From: Massilia glaciei
GTDB lineage: Bacteria > Pseudomonadota > Gammaproteobacteria > Burkholderiales > Burkholderiaceae_D
DNA length: 59,258 nt
Direction: 5' to 3'
Assembly: GCF_003011895.2 (NCBI RefSeq)
Contig: NZ_PXWF02000182.1
Span: 1-59,258, forward strand
Part shown: in pieces, positions 9,514-18,800 of the stretch
How the letters are laid out: every line of letters starts with the position of its first letter
Numbering within the stretch: position 1 is the stretch's first letter
The notes under the pieces: generated by a model
Told to the model about the DNA's origin: nothing
What the model saw: only the letters and a program-made list of their open reading frames with translations
The model's database searches: none
Position numbers and translations under genes: made by a program

Positions 9514-11598
9514 ATGGAAACAAGCCGGAACGAACGGAAAAGACCGATCAGCGCGCTGATGGAAGTCGCGGTGCTCATGTTTACAACGATGTGCGTGTTC
9601 GAACTGGCCAAACAGTTCCTGCTTCCCGCGGTGACGATCTGGGAGTCGCACGCGCTCACGATCGTCTTCACCACGCTCGGCGCGACGCTGGTGGCGCGCC
9701 ATGTCCTGCGCGAGCGCGAACGTTTGATCGGCCGGCTCACCGCCGAGGGGCGCGAGCGCCAACAGGCCTTGGCGCAGGCCGGCGACCAGAACAGCTTCCT
9801 CAGCGCGCTGATCGACAATCTGCCTTTGAGCGTATTCACCAAGGACCCGGCCGACGAATTCCGTTTCACGCGGTGGAACCGGCACGCCGAAAAGGAATTC
9901 GGGTTCAGCCGCGAATCGATGCTCGGTAAAAACGATTACGATTTCTTTAATAAGGAGGAGGCCGATTTTTTCCGCGCGACCGACGAACAGGTGATGCGCG
10001 AGAAAAAGGTGGTCGATGTCGAGTGCGAGACCGTCACCACCGCGCATGGGCAATTCCTCGCCCACACGATCAAGGTGCCGTTCTACGGCAACGAGCAAAC
10101 CGGCGACGCCTTGCTGGGCATTCTGGAAAACATCTCCGCGCGCAAGCAGGTCGAGCAGTTGCTGGTGGACGACCGCGCCAGCCTCGCCGCGCAGGTCGCG
10201 CACCGCACCAGCGACCTGGCGGCCAGCCAGGGCCTGCTGCAGTCGGAGGTGGCGCAGCGGCTCGAAGCCGAGCGCAAGGTCGAGTACCTGGCCTATTACG
10301 ACGTCCTGACCGACCTGCCCAACCGCACCCTGGTCGAGGACCGCATCGAACGGGCGATCGATGCGGCAAAGCGCAGCAATACCCACGTCGCCGTGCTGTG
10401 CATCGACCTCGACGACTTCAAGAACGTCAACGATTCGCTCGGCCACCAGATCGGCGACCAGTTCCTGCAGGCGTTCGGCGCGCGCATGCTGGCGCTGATG
10501 CGCAGCTCGGACACGTTCGGGCGCAACGGCGGCGACGAGTTCGTGCGGCTGCTCACGGGGCTGCGCGACGAGCAGTACAGCGCCTGGATCGCCGACAAGG
10601 TCATCGCGGCAGCGCGCGCGCCGTACCAGGTCGGCGAACACGCGCTGCACATGACCTCGAGCATCGGGATCGCGACCTTCCCCGCCAACGGCGCCGACGC
10701 GCTGACGCTGCTGCGCAACGCCGACAACGCGATGTACCACGCCAAGGCGGAGGGGAGGGACATGTACGCGTTCTTCTCGCTGTCGATGACCTCGCGCGCG
10801 CGCGCGGTGCTGCAGGTGCGCCACGAGCTGCGGCGCGCCGTCGAGCGCGGGCAATTCGTGCTGCATTACCAGCCGCAGGTCGACCTGCGCAGCGGGCGCA
10901 TCGTCGGCGCCGAGGCGCTGGTGCGCTGGCAGCATCCTGAGCGCGGCCTGATCTATCCGGGGAGCTTCATCGGCATCGCCGAGGACTGCGGCCTGATCGA
11001 GCCGCTCGGCGCCTGGGTCATGCACGAGGCCTGCCGCCAGAACAAGGCCTGGCAGGACGCCGGCCTGCCCCCCCTGATCATGGCGGTGAACCTGTCGGCG
11101 CGCCAGTTCCAGCGCAACCAGGTCGAGCAGCTCACGGGCGAGGCGATCGCGGCCAGCGGCCTCGCGCCCGAGTGGCTCGAGCTCGAAATCACCGAGGGCA
11201 TGGTCATGCAGAACGTCGAACTGGCGATCGAGGTCATGCAGCGCCTGGTCGCGACCGGGGTGCGGTTGTCGATCGACGACTTCGGCACCGGCTACTCGAG
11301 CCTGAGCTACCTCAAGCGCTTCCCGATCGACAAACTCAAGATCGACCAGTCGTTCGTGCGCGACCTGGGCCAGAGCGGCAACAATCCGGCGATCGTCACT
11401 GCCATCATCGCGCTGGCCAAGAGTATGGAACTGAAGGTGATTGCCGATGGCGTCGAGGACCAGTCCCAGATGGCCTACCTGCGGCGCCAGGGTTGCGACG
11501 AGATCCAGGGCTATTATCTGAGCAAGCCGGTCGGCGCGGAGCGGTTCGCGCCGCTGCTGGCGGCCGACGGCCACTACGGCGCCCAGGTGGCGGCATAG
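9514..11598 (+). CDS. Membrane PAS-GGDEF-EAL c-di-GMP protein
   Basis: 694 residues. Two N-terminal hydrophobic stretches (about 16-50) anchor it in the membrane, then a PAS domain (about 88-210), a short coil, GGDEF (about 258-415) with intact GGDEF in GRNGGDEFVRLL, and EAL (about 430-680) with intact GAEALVRWQHP and DDFGTGYSSLSYLKRFPIDK. It can in principle make and degrade c-di-GMP. One oddity: the motif usually read VIAEGVET is VIADGVED, replacing the catalytic-loop glutamate at about residue 645 by aspartate, which may lower phosphodiesterase activity. I prefer ATG 9514 with GGGGTG upstream over the in-frame GTG at 9499, which lies against the tandem repeats. Confidence 0.9.
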   Translation: METSRNERKRPISALMEVAVLMFTTMCVFELAKQFLLPAVTIWESHALTIVFTTLGATLVARHVLRERERLIGRLTAEGRERQQALAQAGDQNSFLSALIDNLPLSVFTKDPADEFRFTRWNRHAEKEFGFSRESMLGKNDYDFFNKEEADFFRATDEQVMREKKVVDVECETVTTAHGQFLAHTIKVPFYGNEQTGDALLGILENISARKQVEQLLVDDRASLAAQVAHRTSDLAASQGLLQSEVAQRLEAERKVEYLAYYDVLTDLPNRTLVEDRIERAIDAAKRSNTHVAVLCIDLDDFKNVNDSLGHQIGDQFLQAFGARMLALMRSSDTFGRNGGDEFVRLLTGLRDEQYSAWIADKVIAAARAPYQVGEHALHMTSSIGIATFPANGADALTLLRNADNAMYHAKAEGRDMYAFFSLSMTSRARAVLQVRHELRRAVERGQFVLHYQPQVDLRSGRIVGAEALVRWQHPERGLIYPGSFIGIAEDCGLIEPLGAWVMHEACRQNKAWQDAGLPPLIMAVNLSARQFQRNQVEQLTGEAIAASGLAPEWLELEITEGMVMQNVELAIEVMQRLVATGVRLSIDDFGTGYSSLSYLKRFPIDKLKIDQSFVRDLGQSGNNPAIVTAIIALAKSMELKVIADGVEDQSQMAYLRRQGCDEIQGYYLSKPVGAERFAPLLAADGHYGAQVAA

Positions 11599-11619
11599 CC
11601 CGGCGCGGCCGGCTGGCCC

Positions 11620-12318
11620 CTAACCCACCCTGAACGGGTCGGCCCGGCCCTCGAACAGGTTGTCCATCGCTTGCCGCTCGCGCGCGCAGATGGTGGCCAC
11701 GAAGCGGTTCGGCTCGCGCATTTTTTTGAACGTCGTGAAGCCGCGCTCGAGGAACTCGTGCAGGTCGCCCAGCCGCGCCAGCCGGGCCGGCCCGCGCATC
11801 ACCTTCAGCGTCATCGACAGCAGCGGAATGCGCACCAGATCGCACAGCGACTCGCCCAGCTGGCGCACCAGATCGAGCTGCCTGGCGCGCTCCTGCGGCT
11901 CGCCCACGCTGCGGTAGGCGCGCGCGTAGTCGTCCTCGTCGAAGGCGGTGCCGAGCTCGCGCGCCATGGCCGTGTCGAGCCGCTCCGACAGCGCGTCGAG
12001 CACGATCGCGTCGGTGATGGCGCGCAGCGCCTCGTACGACAGCAGCCGCTGCAGGGTCGGGATGATGCGCTCGAGGTCGACGTCGCGCTGGCTCAGGTCG
12101 TGCGCCCCGTACAACTCCTCGAGGAAATACACGGCCGCGTCGTGCGTGTCGCGCCCGGCCAAGAGGTCGGCGTGGGTGGCGGCCAGCCGCGCCGACTGGA
12201 ACCGTTTGAGCGCGGTACGCGCCGCCAGCAGCGCCGGTTCGCGCTTGGCCTCGAGGCGCTCGGCCTTGACCGCCTTGAGTTGCTGTTCGAGTGTGTGGAC
12301 CAGTTTTTCTTTTCCCAT
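11620..12318 (-). CDS. FLEELY-motif family protein
   Basis: 232 residues, helical and charged. It carries the family signature AAVYFLEELYGAHDLSQRD at about residues 62-80, a conserved motif of a betaproteobacterial family otherwise of unknown function (FFLEELY in most members, YFLEELY here). No catalytic motif or signal peptide is visible. The ATG at 12318 begins MGKEKLVHTLEQQLK; an in-frame start at 12411 adds 31 residues of unrelated sequence and is rejected. It is convergent with the GGDEF-EAL gene and divergent from the Tat-protein/GMC operon across 111 bp. Confidence 0.75.
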   Translation of the reverse strand: MGKEKLVHTLEQQLKAVKAERLEAKREPALLAARTALKRFQSARLAATHADLLAGRDTHDAAVYFLEELYGAHDLSQRDVDLERIIPTLQRLLSYEALRAITDAIVLDALSERLDTAMARELGTAFDEDDYARAYRSVGEPQERARQLDLVRQLGESLCDLVRIPLLSMTLKVMRGPARLARLGDLHEFLERGFTTFKKMREPNRFVATICARERQAMDNLFEGRADPFRVG

Positions 12319-12429
12319 AGGATGTTGTTTACCAGAAAGACGTAGATTGTTCACTCTATTTTGCTTGGCCAACGCGCAATCGGTTAGGCGTACACTACGA
12401 AAAAACAACATAGATCAAGCAAGGACACG

Positions 12430-12954
12430 ATGGCGACGACTCGCAGGGGCTTTTTGAAGGTGGGCGCACTGGCCGCGCTGGCGCTGGCGGCCGGCGGAGG
12501 CATCTACCGCCTCACGCGCGCGCCCGTGGCGCCGGGGCCGTTCGTGCTCGACGGCGAGGCCCGCAGCGCGCTCGAGGCGATGCTGCCGGCCATGCTCGGC
12601 ACCGCGCTGCCGCCCGGGCCGGCCGCGCGCGCCGCCGCCGTCAAGGCCGCCACGCTGCATGTGCACCAGGCCATCCTGGGGCTGCCGCGCGCCACCCAGC
12701 AGGAGCTGCAGGACCTGTTCGGGCTGCTCGCGCTGGGCCCGGCGCGCCGTTTTTTGGCCGGGGTGCCCGACAGCTGGGGCAGCGCCAGCGCCGAGCAGGT
12801 CGGCGCCTTTCTGCAAAGCTGGCGCACGCACCGGCTGGCGATGCTGCAAACGGCCTACCACGGCCTGCACGACCTGATCATCGGCGCCTGGTACGCCGAC
12901 CCGTCGAACTGGCCCGCGATCGGCTACCCCGGCCCGATGGCGCAACTGAGCTAG
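12430..12954 (+). CDS. Tat-signal protein, probable GMC oxidoreductase partner
   Basis: 174 residues. A twin-arginine signal is clear: TTRRGFLKVGALAALALAAG at residues 3-22. The mature part is helical with several tryptophans and resembles the small subunits that accompany GMC or gluconate-dehydrogenase-type flavoenzymes. The gene is 35 nt upstream of a GMC oxidoreductase that itself has no signal peptide, so this protein may escort the flavoenzyme through the Tat system. That role is inferred from position and from how such enzyme pairs generally work. AGGA upstream supports the ATG at 12430. Confidence 0.75.
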   Translation: MATTRRGFLKVGALAALALAAGGGIYRLTRAPVAPGPFVLDGEARSALEAMLPAMLGTALPPGPAARAAAVKAATLHVHQAILGLPRATQQELQDLFGLLALGPARRFLAGVPDSWGSASAEQVGAFLQSWRTHRLAMLQTAYHGLHDLIIGAWYADPSNWPAIGYPGPMAQLS

Positions 12955-12989
12955 GCCAGCGCCTCCGCCCCTTTTTTGATCGAACCGTC

Positions 12990-14642
12990 ATGACCCCTGA
13001 GAACGCCGCCGCGCCAAGCGCCAAAATCCGCATCCCCGACCCCATCAAGGCCGGGCTGGCCGCCGGCTGGAACGTCACCGACTGCGCCACGCTTACCGGG
13101 CCGCGCGAGATCGAGGCAGACGTCGTCATCGTCGGCAGCGGCGCCGGCGGCGGCGTGAGCGCCGAGATCCTCACGCTGGCCGGGCTCAAGGTGGTGATCG
13201 TCGAGGAGGGCGCGCTCAAGTCCTCGAGCGACTTCAAGATGCGCGAGGCCGAGGCCTATCCCGCGCTGTACCAGGAGTCGGCCGCGCGCAAGACGGCCGA
13301 CAAGGCCATCAACATCTTGCAGGGGCGCACCGTGGGCGGCTCGACCACCGTCAACTGGACCTCGAGCTTCCGCACCCCGGCCGACACGCTCGCCTTCTGG
13401 GGCAGCCAGTTCGGCCTGAAATCGTACACGCCCGAGGCGATGGCGCCGTGGTTCCTCATGATGGAGGAGCGCCTGGGCGTGAGCACTTGGCTGACGCCCC
13501 CGAACGAAAACAACGACCTACTCAAGCGCGGCGCGGCCAGGCTGGGCATCCCCGCCGCCGCCATCATGCGCAACGTCAAGGGCTGCTGGAACCTCGGCTA
13601 CTGCGGCATGGGCTGCCCGACCAACGCCAAGCAGTCGATGCTGGTGACGACCATCCCGTCGGCCCTCGCCGGCGGCGCCGCGCTGCTCACCCACGCGCGC
13701 GCCGAGCGCTTCGTGTTCAAGGGCGACCGCGTCGACCACCTGGTCTGCCACGCGCTCGACGCGAGCGGCCTGGCCGCCACCGGCCACACCGTCACGCTGC
13801 GCGCCAAACACTTCGTGCTCGCCGGCGGCGCCATCAATTCGCCGGCCCTGCTGCTGCGCTCGAAGGCGCCCGACCCGCAAGGCCTGCTAGGCGAACGCAC
13901 CTTTTTGCACCCGACCGTGATCTCTGCGGCCATGTTCGAGCAGCGCGTCGACGGCTACGCTGGGGCGCCGCAAACGATCTATTCGGACCACTTCCTCGAC
14001 GTCGACCCGGTCGGCGGCCCGATCGGCTACAAGCTCGAGGCGCCGCCGCTGCACCCGTTGCTGCTGTCGACCACGATGGCCGGCTTCGGCCAGGCCCACG
14101 CCGAGACCATGCGCCAGTTCCCCCACGTGCACGCGCTGCTGGCGCTGCTGCGCGACGGCTTCCACGAGGACTCGCCGGGCGGGCGCGTCAAGCTGCGCGG
14201 TGACGGCTCGCCCGTGCTCGACTATCCGATCTCCGACTTCGTCTGGGACGGGGTGCGCCGCGCGCTGCTGTCGATGGCCGAGATCCAGTTCGCCGCCGGC
14301 GCCAAGTCGGTGCAGCCGGTGCACGAGCTGGCCGAACGGTACACGACATGGGCCGCGGCCAAAAAAGGCATCGCCGCGCTGCCGTACAAACCGCTGCTCA
14401 CGCGCGTGGTCTCGGCCCACGTGATGGGCGGCTGCCCGATGTCGGAAGACGAGCGGCGCGGCCTGGTGGGCCCGGACGGGCGCTACCGCGGCGTGGCCAA
14501 CCTGTCGGTGCACGACGGCTCGCTGTTCCCGACCTCGATCGGCGCCAATCCGCAGTTGTCGATCTACGGCGTCACGGCGCGCCTGGCCAGCGGCCTGGCG
14601 CAGCAACTGACGGGCAAGCCGGCGCCGCGGGTGCGCGCCTAG
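12990..14642 (+). CDS. GMC-family FAD oxidoreductase (alcohol/sterol oxidase-like)
   Basis: 550 residues. FAD-binding Rossmann motif VVIVGSGAGGGVSAEIL at about residues 45-61; GGSTTVNWTSSFRTP is the GMC substrate/FAD contact region; LAGGAINSPALLLRSK is the second GMC signature; the C-terminal catalytic region reads SAHVMGGCPMSEDERRG and later SIGANPQLSIYGVTARLA, supplying the His and Asn pair. The pattern is closest to long-chain alcohol or cholesterol-type oxidases rather than choline dehydrogenase. It lies between a Tat-signal protein and a membrane-anchored lipase in one operon, which suggests oxidation of a lipid-derived alcohol at the envelope. The substrate is not determined by sequence. 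Confidence 0.88.
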   Translation: MTPENAAAPSAKIRIPDPIKAGLAAGWNVTDCATLTGPREIEADVVIVGSGAGGGVSAEILTLAGLKVVIVEEGALKSSSDFKMREAEAYPALYQESAARKTADKAINILQGRTVGGSTTVNWTSSFRTPADTLAFWGSQFGLKSYTPEAMAPWFLMMEERLGVSTWLTPPNENNDLLKRGAARLGIPAAAIMRNVKGCWNLGYCGMGCPTNAKQSMLVTTIPSALAGGAALLTHARAERFVFKGDRVDHLVCHALDASGLAATGHTVTLRAKHFVLAGGAINSPALLLRSKAPDPQGLLGERTFLHPTVISAAMFEQRVDGYAGAPQTIYSDHFLDVDPVGGPIGYKLEAPPLHPLLLSTTMAGFGQAHAETMRQFPHVHALLALLRDGFHEDSPGGRVKLRGDGSPVLDYPISDFVWDGVRRALLSMAEIQFAAGAKSVQPVHELAERYTTWAAAKKGIAALPYKPLLTRVVSAHVMGGCPMSEDERRGLVGPDGRYRGVANLSVHDGSLFPTSIGANPQLSIYGVTARLASGLAQQLTGKPAPRVRA

Positions 14643-14676
14643 GCGCCGGCCCGGCCACAAAGGCGATGGAGCAGCC

Positions 14677-15684
14677 GTGAGCGCGCGCCGGATTATGCAT
14701 TTGCTGTTGCTGCTGCAGGCCGGGCTGGTCGCGCTGGCGGCGTGGCTGCTGCTGCGCCTGGGGGTGGCCGCCTCGCCGTGGAGCGCGCTGGCGCTGGGCG
14801 CCTGCGGCATGCTGCTGCTGCGCCTGCTGCTGACGGCGAACAATTTCCTGATGAGCGCGCGCTTCGGCAGCCCGACCCCGTCCGCCTTCGCGCTCGGCCC
14901 GCTCGGGCGGGCGCGCATGTTCGGCGAGGAGTTCGCCGCCACGCTGCTCCATTCGTCGTGGTTCATGGCGCGCGCGCGCCAGCGCGAGCGCATCTACCAC
15001 GACGCGCCGGCGCCGCCGGTGCTGCTGCTGCACGGCTACGGCTGCAACAGCGGCTACTGGGCGCAGCTCACGGCGCGCCTCGACGCGGCCCGCATCAGCC
15101 ACGCCACGCTCGACCTCGAGCCGGTGCTCGGCGACATCGACGACTACGTGGCGCCGACCGCGCGCGCGGTCGAGGACCTGTGCCGGCGCGCCAACGCGCC
15201 GCGGGTGCTGATCGTGGCCCACAGCATGGGCGGGCTGGTGGCGCGCGCCTACCTCAACGCGCACGGCGCGGCGCGCGTGGCGCGCGTGATCACGCTCGGC
15301 ACGCCCCACGGCGGCACCCGGCTGGCGCGCTTCGTCCCCGGGCGCAACGCGGCCCAGATGCTGCGCGGCGGCGCCCCCGGCGCGTCCGGATGCGTCGACG
15401 ACGCCGCCGCCGCCAGCGCCTGGCTGCGCGCGCTCGCGGCGGCCGAACCGGACGCCGCGCGCGCGCTCGTCACCTCCCTCTACACCCATCACGACAACAT
15501 CGTCGCGCCGCAGACCTCGGGCCATCTGCCCGGCGCGCGCAACATCGCCTTCGGCGGCGTCGGCCACGTCGCGCTCGGGCGCAACCGGCGTGTGCTCGAC
15601 TGCCTGATGCAGGAGATCGCGCGGGCGCGCGCCGCCCGCGGAACGGCCGGAACGGACGATCCGGCCAGCCATCGGGCATCATGA
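14677..15684 (+). CDS. Membrane-anchored alpha/beta-hydrolase (lipase-like)
   Basis: 335 residues, starting at a GTG with GGAG upstream. Two hydrophobic N-terminal segments (about residues 5-25 and 30-50) anchor it. The hydrolase fold follows: LLLHGYGCNSGYW (oxyanion loop), nucleophile elbow VAHSMGGLVARAY with Ser at its centre, then YTHHDNIVAP and GVGHVAL, which supply the acidic residue and histidine. The arrangement matches triacylglycerol lipases/esterases. It is 34 nt after the GMC gene and should be cotranscribed; a lipase releasing an alcohol or acyl product next to an alcohol oxidase makes biochemical sense, though this link is inferred. Confidence 0.85.
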   Translation: MSARRIMHLLLLLQAGLVALAAWLLLRLGVAASPWSALALGACGMLLLRLLLTANNFLMSARFGSPTPSAFALGPLGRARMFGEEFAATLLHSSWFMARARQRERIYHDAPAPPVLLLHGYGCNSGYWAQLTARLDAARISHATLDLEPVLGDIDDYVAPTARAVEDLCRRANAPRVLIVAHSMGGLVARAYLNAHGAARVARVITLGTPHGGTRLARFVPGRNAAQMLRGGAPGASGCVDDAAAASAWLRALAAAEPDAARALVTSLYTHHDNIVAPQTSGHLPGARNIAFGGVGHVALGRNRRVLDCLMQEIARARAARGTAGTDDPASHRAS

Positions 15685-15883
15685 CGGTTGGCCGCCGTCA
15701 ATTTATTTCACCCGGATGCCACAATCGCATAAAGAATGAAATGTTCTTAATGCTTATTGCGTACTGTTGATGTATGTTAACACCTGTGGCCCCGATCGCG
15801 TTTATGCGCGGCGCGCGCGTATGCATACCGCATGAACAAGTAGTTGGCTGAGCCGGGCTTGCTGTAGCCAGAGGGGCGAAAAA

Positions 15884-18800
15884 GTGACTGCACGCATCCT
15901 GATCATCGAAGACAACGCCACCAACATGGAATTGATGGTGTACCTGCTCACGGCGTTCGGCTACGCGCCGGAGATGGCCAGCGACGGCGAGAGCGGCCTC
16001 GAGCGGGCCCGCGCGGCGCCGCCCGACCTGGTCGTGTGCGACGTCCACCTGCCCAAGCTCGACGGCTACGGCGTGGTCGCCGCGCTCAAGGCCGACCCGC
16101 GGCTGGCCCATGTGCCGGTGCTGGCCGTGACGGCGCTGGCGATGCTGGGCGACCGCGAGAAACTGCTCGAGGCCGGCTTCGACGGCTACATCGCCAAGCC
16201 GCTCGAACCGGACACCTTCTTGGCCCAGCTCGAGGCGTTCCTGCCGGCCTGGCAGAGCGCGCCCAAGACCGAGCCGCGCGCCACCATCCTGATCGTCGAC
16301 GACCATGTGCTCAACCGCGAATTCCTGATCGCGCTGCTCGGCTACGGCGGCCACCGCCTGCTCGAGGCGGCCGACGGCGTCGAGGGGCTGGCCGTGGCGC
16401 GCGAGCTAAAACCCGACCTGATCATCTCCGACATCATGATGCCGAACATGGACGGCCACGAGTTCGTCACGCAGCTGCGGCGCGAGCCCGGCCTGGCCGC
16501 GGTGCCCGTCATTTTCTACACCGCCACCTACCGCGAACGCGAGGCGCTCGACCTGGCGCGCGCCTGCGGGGTGCGCTGGGTGCTGCCCAAGCCGTCCGAG
16601 CCCGAAGTCATCCTGCGCGCCGTGCGCGAGGTGCTCGGCGGCGGCGCCGAGCCCGGCGCGGCGGTGTTCTGCGACGCCGCCTACGGCGCCGGCCAGGACG
16701 GCCGGCTGGCCGGCGGGGGCGCCGTTGGCGCGCACGGGCAGGGCGGCGCCGCCATGACCGGGCAGCTCGCCAGTTCGCTCGCCAGCCTGCAGGCGGTGAG
16801 CCTGCGCCTGACCTCCCTGATCGATCTGGGCATCGCGCTCGGCGCCGAGCGCCACCCGGAGGCGCTGATCGCGGTCGGCTGCCGGGTCGCGCTCAACATC
16901 TGCGGCGCGCGCTACGCCTGCGTCGGCGTGCTCGAGGACGGCGCGCCCGAACTGAGCCATTTTTCGTCGTGCGGCGAGACCGGCATGGCCGCCAAGGCCG
17001 CGATGGTGGCGCAAACGCCGCGCGCCGGCCTGCTCGGCACCTTGCTCGGGCAGCCCGGCCCGGTGCGCATCGGCGCCGCCGGCGGCGACGCGCCCGCGCT
17101 CGGCCTGCCGGCCGGCCACCCGCCGGTGCACGCCTTCCTCGGCGTGCCGATCGCCTCGCGCGAGCGGGTCCACGGCTGGCTGTACCTGGTCGACAAACTG
17201 GGCGGCGCCGAGTTCTCGGAGGTCGACGAACGGGTCGCCGTCACGGTCAGCGCGCAGATCGCGGTGGCCTACGAGAACCTGCTGCTGTACGCCGAAATCG
17301 AGCGCAACCACGCCCAGCTGACGGCCGACATGGCCGCCCGCATCCTGCTCGACGAGGACCTGCGCCGCTTCCGCACCGCGATGGACGCGACCGCCGACGC
17401 CATCTTCCTGCTCGACCGCACCGGCATGCGCTTCGTCGACGTCAACGCGACCGCCTGCCACATGCTCGGCTTCGGGCGCGAGGACTTCCTCGCGCTCGGG
17501 GCGCCCGGGGCCGGCCCGACCCACGAAGGCCTGCGGCAACTGGTCGAGCGCCTGCTCGGGGGCGACCAGTCGGGCGCCTCGAGCGAGTTGCAGCTCGAAC
17601 GTAGGGACGGCACCAGCCTCTCGGTCGAGGTGCAGCGCCGCACGCTGCGCTCGGGCGCGGGCTGGATCGTGGTCGCGGTGGTGCGCGACATCACCGAGCG
17701 CAAGGACGCCGAACTGCGCCTGCTCAAGCTGTCCCATTTCGACACCCTGACCGGGCTGCCCAACCGGGTCCAGTTCTGCGACGCGCTCACGCGCGCGCTG
17801 GCGCAGGCGGCCGAGCACCACTGGACAGTCGGCGTGCTGTTCCTCGACATCGACCGCTTCAAGAACATCAACGACACGCTCGGCCATACGTTCGGCGACG
17901 ACCTGCTGCGCCAGTTCTCGATCCGGCTGGTCGGCTGCCTGCGCGCGCGCGACGTCGTCGGCCGCTTCGGCGGCGACGAGTTCGCCGTGATCCTGATGCT
18001 GCCCGAGGGCCCGCAGAACGTGATCGCCGTGGTCGACAAGATCCGCGAGCTGCTGCGCCGCCCGTTCGACCTCGAGGGCCAGGATGCCACCGTCACGGTC
18101 AGCATCGGCATCACCGTCTACCCCGACGACGGGCTCGACGCCGACAGCCTGCTCAAATACGCCGACACCGCGATGTACCGCGCCAAGGACGCCGGGCGCG
18201 ACGCGTTCCGCTTTTTCACCACCGAGATGAACGCGCAGTCGCTGGCCCGGCTCGACCTCGAGAACGCGCTGCGGCGCGCGATCGACAACGACGAATTCGT
18301 GCTGTACTACCAGCCCAAGGTGCACATCGGCTCGGGCCGGGTGAGCGGGGCCGAGGCCCTGATCCGCTGGCAGCGGCCCGGCCACGGCATGGTCTCGCCG
18401 GCGCTGTTCATCCCGATCCTCGAGGAGACCGGGCTGATCGTCAAAGTCGGCACCTGGGTCATCAACGAGGCGTGCGGCCAGATCGGGCGCTGGGGCCGCG
18501 CAGGAGTCGGGCCGGTGCATGTCTCGGTCAACGTCTCGGGCATCCAGTTCTTCGTCGGCGGGCTCGAGGAGGAGGTGCTCAAGGCGATCGAGCTGCACGC
18601 GATCGCGCCCGAGCTGCTCGAGCTCGAGCTGACCGAGAGCTCGCTGATGTCGAACGCCGAGGAGACCATCGCGGTGCTGCGCAACCTTAAGGCGCTCGGC
18701 ATCTCGATCTCGATCGACGACTTCGGCACCGGTTACTCGAGCCTGGCCTACCTCAAGCGCTTCCCGATCGACAAGCTCAAGATCGACATCGCCTTCGTGC

